Source: Desmodesmus armatus
Lineage: Eukaryota; Chlorophyta; Chlorophyceae; Sphaeropleales; Scenedesmaceae
NCBI GenBank assembly: GCA_007449985.2
Contig: VIIQ02000039.1
Coordinates: 372,001 to 436,000 of the forward strand
Direction of reading: 5' to 3'
DNA length: 64,000 bases
The translations under genes were made by a program, and so were the position numbers. Each line of letters starts with the position of its first letter. Position 1 is the stretch's first letter. A model generated the notes under the pieces. It had not been told where the DNA came from and did no database searches. It was given only the letters and a program-made list of their open reading frames with translations. Of the stretch, positions 24,327 to 35,988 are shown one piece after another.

Positions 24327-26302
24327 TCACAATCATGGGCCCGCATGTTGCAGGCTGTGTGCTTGTCGCAAGTTCCATTGCCAGGGGCCCTATGGCACCC
24401 TGAGGTGTGGTAGGTTTGCTGGCAATGTGCAAGTGCTGCACAGTTGTTTTGGTGGTTGGGAAAGGGAACCAGTAGCCTTGAGTGCTCAGCACTGGGGTCA
24501 TTCTGTGAGGGGTGCTGCAGCAGTCACCTCGTCCTGTCTGTGCTGCTGCTGAGCCAGCAATGCCGTTGTTGTCGCGGAGACGTTTCCTGGTAATTACCCC
24601 CCCCCCCCAAACAGGGTTGCTGTGATGCAATCAACTCAGCAGCATGTGAGTGCTGACTTGTTGGAACAACGATGTCCCCACTGGCAGGGACTGCATGGGT
24701 GAGCAGGAGGGGCACACAGTTACAGGGATGATTTATTTTTGACAGCAGCAGGATGCGGCAGCGCGCTGAGACCCTGCCGTTCCAGGCAGCATGGTCTGCA
24801 ACTGGACCAGGGGTCATGTCCAACTGAGTTGCTTGTATAATATGTGTACAACATGCTACTTATGTTAGCTTTTTCTTGTGCTGTTGGCTTTGAGGGCCGT
24901 AACTGGCCCAGGCTTTCTAGTGTCCTAGATCACTGGTCGCCTGGTGGTGTATTGCTTGTCTTGCACCAAGGTCGATTTGCTGCTTGCAGCATGCTGCATG
25001 CGCGATGAACCTGGCTGGAAACACGTGTAATGATGAATGATGAGTGTGGCTGTGGCCTGAGTGTGGAGAGTTGAAGGAAGGGGGCCCTACTGCAGGCTGA
25101 AGAGGGCAGCAACTGTCTAGACAGATCTGGCCTTCAGATCAGCGGTCCGTGAGAGTTTTTCGGTGTCAATTGATCAACAGGTGTACACCATGTAGGGTGA
25201 AATTCAATGAGCTCTGAAATGTTTGCATGCGGTCCTACATGTGATCGCCAGGTTCAGTTGTCTGAGCAGATGGTGACGGCCTTGGCGATTGTGATCTGCA
25301 ACCGTCACCGTCAACCTTGGACCCGGTTTCAGTTGAGCCCCATCCCCAATTCAATTGTGTGACCACACCTTCCCTGGCACACAGTGAAGTTCTGCACAAA
25401 GGCGCCCAAGCAATGGCCTTGAGGAAAACCGTTTTTCTGGCCCTGGGAGCCTGCACACAAGGGAGAGGCGTCATGCCGGCCATGCCACGTGCCACAAGGC
25501 ATGCCCATTGCAGCTGTCCCGATCTGCATGCAGCTGATGGTGTGGTGTGGTGTGGATCAAGTAGTTCATGTGCATTCAGCGGTCAGTACTTCTGGCCGTT
25601 ATCAGCCGGCTGCTGCAGCCTGTGTACTGGCAGTCAGGCAGTACAGTGCCCCCTTCCATGGCAAACCCAAATGTGCCAAGCTGCTTGCACTGTAGCTGCC
25701 CTAGAGAAGTCACTGTTCAGCATTGCGGGTCCCTGTGAACCTTGACTGAGGCAACTGCTGAGCTGGAAGGGCAGAAACCACCAGCAACCGCTGGTCCCTC
25801 AAATGTGTGCTGCACAGTAGTCCTGGCCACATATATACACGGGGGGGGGGGGTGTGAAGGTTCTGTGAGTGTCATTTTTTGTTATAGCAGATGTCTGCTT
25901 GAGGGCTAGGCTTTTAAGTCAAGACGTTTCAGTTTGCAGAGTGGTGATCGATCTCAACCGCCACCACCGTCATCCCTGCGTAAACCTTGGACATCGAGGT
26001 TTCAGGGTGGACCACATGTCCTCAAGTTGCTGATATCATAGAAATTGATTGCTGTGCATGTCCCGGTGTATGCAACAAGCTTCCTTCGTGCCTGGCGCGC
26101 AACCTGATTTGAAATGATTTGCGCTTTGGTACAGGCTTGAATATAGCAACACGGTTGTTTGAGGCCTTTCTAGTGGAGTCTTTGACAGCCGAAGTGTGCT
26201 GCACCGACGTGACGGCTAGCCGCTGCTGGGAGACAGCAGCAGGTTGCTGGCACCAGCACCGGTGCTGTTGTGCACCTGCAGTGGCTAGCTGCTGCAGTCT
26301 GC
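24327..26302. other. Spacer between members C and D
   Basis: No gene supported. It contains a poly-C run (about 24598-24608), a poly-G run (about 25840-25852) and two related blocks, 25289-25345 and about 25945-26010, both around CAACCG.CACCGTCA..CC...CCTTGGAC. D's promoter and 5' untranslated region should lie at the right end. Confidence 0.5.
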
Positions 26303-29300
26303 ATGTTCATGGCAGCAGCACATGCTGCTTCCAAAGATGTGCAGGTGGTCAAAAACTCAGCAACAGCGACTCACCAGCCCTGCATGCATGGACGAGCAGA
26401 CCCGCCTCCCACGCCGCTGAAGGACATGCTGAGCAGCATCAACGTCAGCAGCACCAGCGCAATGTCTGTAACGGTCATGACCCACCAGCCAGCCACGCCA
26501 TCAGTCATCCAGACCTCAGCATTACGCCACTCAAACATCCACCAGCAGCAGCCGCGGATGCAGCAGCAACAGCCAATCCTGCTTCTCCACCCTGACCACA
26601 CCAGGACGCAGCAGGGCCCAGGGGCGGCGCCTGCAACAGCAGCTGCAGCACTGCCAGCAGCTATATCAGCACCAGGCATGCCAGCAGCTGTTGCTGCTGC
26701 GACTGTTCCTACTGCTGCTTTTGAGGGATCAGGGCTGCCAAGGGCACTGTCTCCCTTGGATGCTGCCTTAGCCAAGCAGCGCTATGCCTTGGTGAGTTTT
26801 GAGGCTTTCTCACACGTCGAGTTTTGAGGCTTTCTCACACTGAAGCAAAACGCAGTCGACTGACGTCAACATATATAAGATATGTGCATGTGATCGCATG
26901 TTTGAAAGAGCAAAGAACATGAGGTGCTGCCACCCCAGCAATAGCAGCTGCAGCAAGCCTGCGTCAGTGGCGCATGGTCACCATGCAAGTTGCATCTTGC
27001 TGGGGCATGCGTTAGACAATCAAAATTTTGAACCGTCCTCTCAGGGGCCACTGTGTCAGGATGCTTTGCTGTCTCCATGGCAGATACATGTGTGGCGCAT
27101 GTAGAGTTTGCTTGCTGTCCCTGTCGTGCAGGAGCCCCTGCTGCCCACTCCCACCAACATCAACCCAGTGCACCTCCCCAGGAGCGACCTGCTGCACTTT
27201 GTGGCCCTACAGTCTTGGGTCAGCACCAACCTCAACATGCAGCTGCCACTCCTGAATGGCATGTTTGTGCTGGTCCCTGCCAGCCCCCAACAGCCAATGT
27301 CCAACGTCCTGCAGGCAGCATGCGGCTACAGCCCCAGTGACAGCAGCACCTTTGCCGCTGCAGCCTACGCAGCCATCCCCTGGCGGCTGCGTCAGGTGTC
27401 GGCTGTGGAGGTGGTGCCTGGTGTTGACCCTGCAGACGCGGCAGTGGTGCTGGTGGGGGGTGACAGGGTGCGCGCAGGAGCAGTGAGGGAGGGGCTGCTG
27501 GCTGAGGTGCAGGACCATGAGGTGAGCATGGGTGTGCTGACGGCGCCCCATGTGTTCTGACACATGCGTTGAGATGACACATAAGGTGCAACCAGCCATT
27601 ACACTCAAACACATGTCTGCATGAGATCAGGATCTAGCTGCTGCTACCCGCTGTTGCAGCCCACTGGCAGCTGCAACCTGCAGCTGTCCCACTGTGCCTT
27701 ATGGGACATGTAAAGCTCAAAGGTATGCACCAAGCGCTTGTTGCCTGGCCATCCTGGTGTCCAGGAACTGCATGGTTACCAGCGAGTCTTCTCATGCGTG
27801 CCTGTTGCTGCCTGCCGCAGTACCTGTGCTGTGAGGTGGCGGACTTGCAGCGGCGGCGGCAGCTGCGCCAGCTGTGTGTGTGTGATGTTGCCCACATGGC
27901 CTGGCGGCTGAGGGTGGCTTGTGACCTGGAGGAAACTGTCAAGGCATTTGAGCAGGTGCGCGCTAGTGGCATCCAGCATCAGCATATCTCGTATCCGCCC
28001 TACGGCCATGGTTGGCCATGCTTGTGCCAGGCAACTTGAACAGCAATGGCCATGAAGGTGTATTGCGAGCGTGCCTAGGATGGAAACCTTGCCGCGCATG
28101 CTGCACTGCAGTCAGCTACAGTGATGCACTCGATGCTGCGCAATCTGGTGTTTTGTCTGACAACTTCTGATCATCCGGGCCATATCGTGTGCCATGCAGG
28201 CGCTTTTTGAGCTTGCTGCACCCAGCTGTGACCCTGCCACCTTCAGCCAGGCACGTCTGACAGGGCTGGAGTCGGCGCGCAGTGTGCTGATGCAGCTGCC
28301 GCCTGATGACTGGGTTGCTGAGCAGGTGAGAACATGCAGGCAGGCGTTGATGCTTCCGTACTGTGTTATGGCAAACACAGCGCTTGCCAAGCGCAGTGTG
28401 ATCCGATCACACTGCGCTTGGCAAGCTGATGATCAGCCAGCGGCACAACTTTCAGGCGGCCTTGTCTTACTTTGGTGGTTGGAGGGAACCTAGGGTTATT
28501 GGGCAATACAAATACAGGGTAACTTGACAGGCAGGACTGCCTGCACTATGTTCACTGGGGTTGTGACTGCCGCAGTACCTGGCACTTCTCCTGCATGCAG
28601 CATGCAGTTGGACCCTTCCTTGGTTTTTGGCCGTCGATAGTCACGTCTGCATGGGAAAGTGTACCTACTCAGGCTTCCACCCTTCCAACTGGTTCCGAGG
28701 GTGGACTAGTGACAAGGTCTTTGAAGCCGTGCGCTAGTAGTCTTTTTTGCGTTGCAGTCCTTGCTGTTGACAACAACTTGTATGCGTATTGCTGCTTTTC
28801 TGCAGGTCCTGCAGTACGTTGAGGGATTATACAGGAGATATAAAATGCGGATGGATTGAGAATGTACAATTATATCTTGTTTGCACATTGTGCTGCTTTC
28901 CTGCAGGTCCTGCAGTATGTTGAGCTCAACCCTTCAGTGTGGCCAGAGTCCTCTGATCAGCCCTGGCAGCTGCTCAGCACAGAGCAGTATGGTCAGCTGC
29001 TGCAGGATGCTGCTGCAGCCTGGCAGCATTACGTCCAGCAGCGGATGGCAGGCCAGCCGCCGCAGCCAGTGACAGACCGGGTGCCTTGGTTGCCGATTGT
29101 TACTGAAGCTGGGAACCTGCAGGAGCCTCCTGCTGATGCACCACATCAGCTCATTGCTCAGCCAGTTGGGGTGGGGGGAGGTTGGGGGATGCCAGCTGCT
29201 GCTGAAGCAGGGAATCTGCAGGGGCCTCACGCTGACAAACCACAGCAGCCCATTGCTCAGCCAGTTGGGGTGGGGGCAGGTTGGGGGATGCCAGCTGCTG

Positions 29301-32010
29301 CTGAAGCTGGGAATCTGCAGGGACCTCATCCTCCTGCTGATGAACCACAGCAGCCTGCAGTGATTTCCCCAGTTCCCCACGCACTTGCCACCACCAGCAG
29401 CCCTAGGACCGAGAACGACCGCGCAAACACAGACCAGCAGGACAGGCGTGCCAGCTTACACAGCCTTAGGGGCGGCCAGCTAAAAGAGGAGCCCTGCAGC
29501 ACCAGCAACACTGGGGCCCAGCACAGCCCTGTGATCAGCCAGCAGCCAGCAAGTGCCTGTCCCAGCAACAGACCAGAGCACAGCAGCAGACGCCCCAGCA
29601 GCGGACAGAGGGACCCCAGCAGATCAAGCTGCGGCGGGAACCGCAGCCACAGCCGTGGCCGCAGCGCCAGCAGACGCTGCAGAAGTAGCCTGAGTGCCAA
29701 TCCAGAACGCAGCCGCAGCTGCAGCGCGAGCCACGGCCGTGACCGCAGCATGAGCAGAGGCCGCAGCAGCAGCCTGAGCGCTAGCCCAGAGCGCAGCTGC
29801 AGCTGCAGCCGCAGCACGAGTTACAGCGGTTGCCGCAGCCACAGCATGAGTGGGTGCACCAGCACCAGCGGAGACACCGGTGAAGCCAGTCCTCCCCACA
29901 GGCCTCTCCGCAGGTATGCCCGGAACCGCAGCCGTAGCCGCAGCCCAGGCAGAGACCGCTTGTACCCTGCCAGAGCTGTCAGCAGCCGCCAGCATTGCAG
30001 CCGCAGCCGCAGCTTGGGAAGAGACCGCCCCTACCCTGCTAGAGCTGTCCGAAGCAGCCAGCATCGAAGCAGCCACCGCAGCCGCAGCCGCAGCCTAAAC
30101 AGAGACCACCCTCACCCTGCCAAAAGAGTCGACACCCGCCAGCACCGCAGCAGCCACCGCAGCCGCAGCCGCAGCCTAAATAGAGACCACTCCTACCCTG
30201 CTCAACTTGAGCTCGGAGCCAGCAGCCGCCAGCACCGCAGCAGCCACCGCAGCCGCAGCCGCAGCCCAAGCAGTGAGGAGCCCAGGCCGCGTGATCCCCA
30301 GCAGCTCAGGGTCAGCGGCGACTCTGTCAGCAATGTTGGCAGGACTGCTTGGAGTGATAAGTACAGCATGGTGAGGCGTAGCACACCACAGCATGCATGC
30401 ACTGCGCAGCGCGCCCACTTCTCTGACCCTTCAGACCCTTCGTCTCGAAACATTGAGCGCCACACTCAGCAGTACCTGCAGCAGCTGGCGGTGAAGCTCA
30501 CAGAAGTGTCAGGGCCTCCACCAAAGCCTGGGCAACCCAGTGACAGCAAGAGCTTTCACTTTGGTTGGCTGAGGGATAGGGTGCCGGTCCCGCCTCTGTT
30601 GGTGAGCCACTACGGGTCAGTCAGCAAGTTTTTCAAGATGCGGGAAGAGCTGCACTTCATCCATCCAACGTCCGAGACTGGCTTGCCTACCTTCAGACTG
30701 CGGCCTGAGTACCATGCACGACTGCTGGCTGCAGCTAAGCAGGGTGCGCAGCAGCGGCAGAAGCAGGACAGGGAGGCAGACAGCAGTGGCTGGCCGCACC
30801 AGCTGGAGTCAGCAGCAGCCGACGGCACCGCTGCTGCAGCTATGGCGGCTGCTGGAGCTGCTGGGGTTCAAACCTGGGGTTCAAACCGCACAGCCAACAT
30901 GCCAGACGCTGTTGAGACACAGATTCAGCTGTGGCTGCGGCGGCTGGCTCTGCTCCTTGGGCCAGTGCCTGGTAGCGGCGAAGAGGCAGCTAGCATCCCT
31001 CTGCAAACCCTCACCAGCAAGCTACCTGTGCCACCAGCAGTGCTGCAGTGGTATCGGTCTGTGGAGCGCTTTGTGAACACAAGGCAGGAGCTGTGCTGGG
31101 CCACAGGGAAGGAAGGCCCTGCGCTGCGCCTTGAACGCAGCTACCACCGCCAGCTGCTTGAAGATGCTGCGAGAGCCGGACTGACTGCAGGTAAGCTATG
31201 TTACCAGGACTTGCTAGCCCATAGCTTGGCTTGCATTGCTGCCAGCTGTAGTACAGCCGCTGCGGCATGCCATCATCCCTCAGAATATGACATCATACAT
31301 ACAGCTTTTGACAGTGAGTTTCTTTGTCGCTACAGCTGCTACTAGCACTGGCTGTGCCCATGCCTGCTGGATGTGCACGAGGCACGGTTGTTGGCTGTAG
31401 TGAAGTACACGGGCTCATTCTTAGTGAAGTTTGGTTGGGTGTGGTCAAAGATATGCTCTTGCCAAGTGGCCACATGGTATGTATGGATATATGTATACAG
31501 GTCTGTTGGCCTCATGCAGTGGATAAAGGTGTCACTGCATCATAACAGTCTGCCGCAGACACCGCCATGGTGTGCCTGTCACGGTCACAGTTGGTCTGAC
31601 CTGTTTGCTGTTGTTGTTTGCTTGCTTGCGCAGTGGTCGACGGCACACGTGTCTCTCGTGCCAACGCATGCCTGATTCCAGGGCTGCAGCTGGCACATGC
31701 AGATCGCATAACGCAAGCAACGCAGGTGTGGCTGCAAAAGCTGGCGGTGCAGCTGCAGCCTGTGCGGCATGCCCCGCACCCACCCACCTGCATCAACATG
31801 TATGAATTGAAGCAGGTGCTGCCATTGCCAAACCTTTTGTGGCAGCACTATAGAGGTATGGTGAAGTTTGTCGCAGCTAACCCTGAGCTGCAGTGGACGG
31901 AACCCCCTCGCATCAACCAGACGTGGTACTTGTACATTGTCCCTGAGTGTCATGAGAGGTTGCTGAAGGCAGCAGAGAAGGCTGGGGGAGGTGCTGCTAG
32001 GCGTGGCTGA
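26303..32010 (+). CDS. Family member D: core, RS domain and three copies of the ~85-residue domain
   Basis: Unrecognised family; closed model of 1266 residues. Exons 26303-26791, 27132-27521, 27821-27955, 28200-28325, 28907-31190 and 31634-32010 (phases 0,0,0,0,1). Exon 1 is Ala/Gln/Pro-rich and ends LSPLDAALAKQRYAL. The core shows EPLLPTPTNINPVHLP, IPWRLRQVSAVEVVPG, YLCCEVADLQ, LMQLPPDDWVAEQ and VLQYVELNPSVWPE. Exon 5 continues with three 34-residue repeats (GGWGMPAAAEAGNLQGP, 29104-29360) and a strong Arg/Ser domain (about 29600-30280; RSRSRSPGRD, with a ~30-residue SHRSRSRSLNRDH repeat). Then come three tandem copies of the ~85-residue domain at about 30450-30735, 30905-31175 and 31700-31985, each with LP.P..L..HY.S/GM..F and a final H..LL.AA helix. 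The RS domain suggests nuclear speckle or splicing association (inference). Confidence 0.88.
28382..28426. repeat. Near-perfect palindrome in intron 4 of member D
   Basis: Two 22-base arms separated by one base: the left arm starts GCTTGCCAAGCGCAGTGTGA and the right arm is its exact reverse complement, ending GCGCTTGGCAAGC. Such a structure extrudes or folds into a tight hairpin in RNA. No flanking duplication was noticed. Confidence 0.9.
28806..28906 (+). repeat. Tandem copy of the start of D exon 5
   Basis: At 28803-28829 a CAG acceptor is followed by GTCCTGCAGTACGTTGAG, repeating the true exon start at 28907 (GTCCTGCAGTATGTTGAG). The period is 101 bases. The copy then runs into unrelated sequence (GGATTATACAGG), so it is not an exon. 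Confidence 0.88.
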
Positions 32011-32961
32011 CCTTGGTTGTGGGAGCATGTGCGCAAGGTGTTTGTGTGTGGGGGCGGCAGTCAGCTGTTACAGTGGTGATGTGCAGTCACTGAGCGAGGC
32101 TTGATAGCATGCGCACATGGTGTGTGTGTGTGTGTGGGGGGGGGGGTGGGGGGGCGGGGCGGGGCAGAAAAGTGGGCATGTCCTACATGCCGTGATGTTG
32201 GAGACAGCTTGGTGTGCTGCACTACTACATGTACAGGGCATCCTGTACAGGGCACCCAATTTTTTGAGTGATTTTTTTGGGGTGAAGTTTGACATGCGCA
32301 TGCATGCGCATCTGCAGACTCAGCTGTGTTGGATCATGCCTTTATGTTGCCCATGCCTGCTGCCAGCTTTGTGCAGCGTGCACAATGTTCATTGGCAGCA
32401 TTATGGTGATGGGTACTTTCTATGCACACCGCCGCTCGTGTTGATTGTTGGGCTTTTTGTTGGCCATTTCGCAGTAACGCTGCTGGCGCACCTGTCGGCC
32501 ATGAGAGCTTTGTTGTGACCGTCCCCATTCCGGACTAGACGGATAAGAGAGTGTGGTAGAGTTGGCACCGGTGACAGAGACAGACGCAATTCCCCGCCAC
32601 TACACACCATTGTGCCTGGGCAGCGTGCATGCTCTTACTGGTGTTCGTTGCAGCGGATGATACAGTCCTGCAACTTGGCAGCACACATGCATGTGCATAG
32701 GCTGTGGCATTGGTCAACATAGGCAGGTGTGTCAATAAACGATGTACATAATTTGTCATTTGAGCCACAATTTGCACTGCCTGTGTTGTGGGGTTGGCTG
32801 CCGCACCCTACAGTGCATGCACTGCAGACTGTGCATGCTGCCAAGCAAACACCGGTGATGGTTGGTGTCAGCATGAGCCTCACACAGGATGGTGTGACTG
32901 CTGCATGCAGCACAGCGTGCATGTCAGCACATTTCCCCAAATTTCTCTCGAGTTGTGACTG
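32011..32961. other. Spacer after member D
   Basis: No gene supported. A (GT)n tract passing into poly-G lies at about 32118-32163. The rest is unremarkable apart from TG-rich stretches. Confidence 0.5.
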
Positions 32962-34208
32962 TTAACCCTTTACCTGCCGGACTACTAGATATAGTAGCAG
33001 GCCAAAAACGCCTTTCTGGCTCTAGCTACGCCTGCAGCAAGCTTCAGCAAGGGACCTTGGGTGTGTAGAACCCCTATGGCAGGGCCTACGCTGGGGTGGG
33101 CTTGCTGGCCCCAAAGCTTCTCTCTACGTGTGATAGGGGTGTGAGAGCTCGCCAGGGACTCTGGAAAGGCATTGCCTGGCAGTCTGGAGATGCTTGAAGT
33201 ACAGCCTGGCCGCACTGTAAGTGTTCCTTATAGTGACTTGGACCTTCCAGGTTGCGCGTACAGGAAGCTGTGCTGATAAAACCATTGCAAAAGACAAGAA
33301 AGAGCCCGGGAACCTCCTCGTTGACTTTCCAGGCGCAACCGCTCCGAAAGGCCTCAAAGTGACACCTTCAAAACCACAAACGTCATTGCGAGAGTTTTGG
33401 ATGCTTCGTGGCTGCACGGTATCCTAGAGGTTGCCATCTACTGCTCCAGTCATAGGGTACGCGTTAGGACTGTCGGGCAGGGCTGCAAATCACACCAAGC
33501 AGCATCTGCAGTCCTATCAAGATCGGTTGAACACAGTTCAGGCCCTGGGGCGCTAGTGGTCAAAACTCTGCCCTGCTGCCTGCAGACTGCGTGTCACAGC
33601 ACAGAGGGCAACTTGGAGAGCCGCTGCAACATTGTATGGTCTTTTCAAAAATCATGTCCTCCTACGCATAGCCTTCCCGGTTGTAGGCTGCCCTGTACGC
33701 CCAAACGATGCCCACAGCTTCGATCTTGCGTTGGCAAACATAGACTGGGTCCCCGTTGTAAGCGAGATCGCCAAATTATAGTGTATTAATGTGTATAGAA
33801 TAAATTCTGATTTGATAGGCATCAGTCTCGCGGTGTGATGCAAGTTGTATGTGAACAGATCTGTGGTGTGCTGCTGCTGCACTGCCAGCTGCCCGAGAGC
33901 ACCGAGTCCTGAAGCTTTTGGTATGCAAATCAACCTTTTGGGTGGTAAGTATGACTTTTATGCAGAAGGCAGAACAACTGCTGCCACTCTGTCACTACCA
34001 CTCCCGTCTGCAGCCCCAAACCCTGGTTTTAGGGATTAAGGGTGGCCCGGGGTCTGGAGCAGACCACACTCTGCCAAGGGTTGACTTGTGTACTGAAAAA
34101 AAGGCTACCAAATTTGTAGACCAATGGGGCTCCTGTGGGCAAAGTTATGCAAGTTTGGGCATTTTTGGCCCTTGAATTAATTTGTACTGCTGGCAGGTAA
34201 AGGGTTAA
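32962..34208. mobile_element. Non-autonomous piggyBac-type DNA transposon
   Basis: The element runs from 32966 to 34204 and is flanked on both sides by TTAA (32962-32965 and 34205-34208), the target duplication of piggyBac elements. Its ends are inverted copies of CCCTTTACCTGCC, the classic piggyBac terminal form. At 1239 bases it is too short for a ~550-600 residue DDD transposase. The longest internal frame (33397-33789) shows no transposase motif that I recognise. It would be moved by an enzyme encoded elsewhere. It lies between member D and the end of LYS1, in no gene. Confidence 0.87.
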
Positions 34209-35988
34209 CACTCCGCTGCTTCTTCAACCTCCACCACAACAACCATTTGAGGGCTCTGACATGCATGTATGCTTGCTCACAATGGCGTATCAATCCCCTC
34301 ACAAGCTGCACGAGAAACTGGTCACCACACATCACACCTGCATGCTCCACGCGCACCCAAAGGGCAACAACTGCTTGGACACACTACACCGTGCACCCTG
34401 TATGCTGCACGCACCCCAAGGGGCAACAGCAACAGGTTGAAGACACCACACAGTGCACCTTCATGCTTGACACCGTGTCGTCCTTTGAGCTGATGGATTT
34501 GCAGCTCGGCAACACACAATGCAGCACAGTGGCAATGCACACCCAAGGGGCAACAACAAGTGGTTGAACACACCGCACAGTGCACCAAGCAGTGGGCAAC
34601 ACCAAATGCAGCACTGTGGCCATGCAGGGTCTGCTAGGCAGCAGTTGCAAGGGTGTCACGGGTTATACCCTGGCAAAAGCTGCCCATTACCACCGTGGCC
34701 AGGCTGGCCTCCCTTGGGTCATCAATGCATGTGATCAACTGTGGTTCTCCCCTTTCATCAGTGATTGGCCATGCATGCTCAAAATCGTGTTGTGGTGTAA
34801 GTAGGATGCACCTGGCAGCCATGTCGGCACCTGCCATGCATATGGTCTGTTGAAAAATCAACTGCCACCAGGTGAGCCAAGTCCATCATGCTGGTGTGGA
34901 TGATCCAGGCAGGCAGGCAGGCACACACACCGTATCAGCTGGCAGCTCTTGACGACCCTCTCGCTCACTCCCCTTTCAAAACGGCTGCTAGGTCGACTAA
35001 GTAATCAACCGACCAGCACACCAAGCAACGACAACCACACACACCCAACTTGACTGAACCCCGGAAGTGTCGTTGCAATGCACACAACTCGTTCCAAGGA
35101 GTTATGTGCAGTGCTCACACAGCCAGACGATGCCCCAAAAGGCACCAGATCAAATGTGTAAGGCGCTAGAAGACCGACACACCAGTCAACTCAATGTATA
35201 AGTTGGGGCGATGCCATTGTTGTGTGGCGAATACGCCCATATGGATGTAACATACTATCCGCCCCTTCCCCTTGAGCACACGTGTGTTGATGGAAGGTCA
35301 GTAAGCACCACACATGTTGGGACCACAGGTTGACTCACACACAACACTAGCTTACGCCCACAAAAGTTGACCCACAGAACCTTTGCCCACCTCCTGCCCC
35401 CCCCCCCCAAAGACCCACACACAATAGGACCACAGGCTGACCCACACACAAAACACACCAGGCCACCACACACACAGCTGTTTTCGGCAGCCTCCACGTT
35501 CTACCAGTCCGCCACCACACCCTCAGCAAACATGTCGATGTGTGCCTCACCCTGTGTTGATCTGCTCGGGTGTTCTGCTGTCTTCTGTCTGTACACCTGT
35601 TGCCCACTGCTTTCAACCGGCCCACCCTTCCCCTCCAAGGTCAAAAAGTCACCCGCCCCCAGATCTGCATGCCAGATCAGTTCTACTGGCACCACTCAGA
35701 CTGCCCACCATGCCGCTCCAAGATCAAAACAGTCACCCGCCCCCAGATCTGTATGCACCCCCTGTGCCTTCCCAAAAAAAAGATCCGCATGCCAGCTCAG
35801 TTCAACTGGCACAACTCAACCGCGGCTGGCTCCATCTTTGAACACGCACCACAACGCCATTCACCCCTGGTAAATTCGGTCCTTGGTAGCGTCTCTGACT
35901 CCTTCTCTCATAGCGATTTCTCCCGCCCCCGGCTTGACTTGTTTGCCAGCGTCCCCCTCCGTCCACAGCGCTGTTGGGTGCGCGGGAC
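34209..35988. repeat. Spacer with short tandem repeats downstream of LYS1
   Basis: No gene supported. At about 34350, 34411 and 34540 a block around CACCCAAGGGGCAACA..A..GGTTGA...CACAGTGCACC recurs. At 35278-35470 two copies of a GGACCACAGG(T/C)TGAC(T/C)CACACACA block occur. At about 35645 and 35725 two copies of a CACCCGCCCCCAGATCTG block occur, close to the 3' end of LYS1. These are simple local duplications. Confidence 0.6.

Noticed and set aside
26792..26850. Small duplicated block GAGTTTTGAGGCTTTCTCACAC after D exon 1 as a regulatory element
   Set aside because: It is a simple 24-base tandem duplication beside the donor; nothing indicates regulation.
33397..33789. Transposase fragment inside the piggyBac-type element
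   Set aside because: The 130-residue frame shows no recognisable transposase motif and is too short; the element is treated as non-autonomous.
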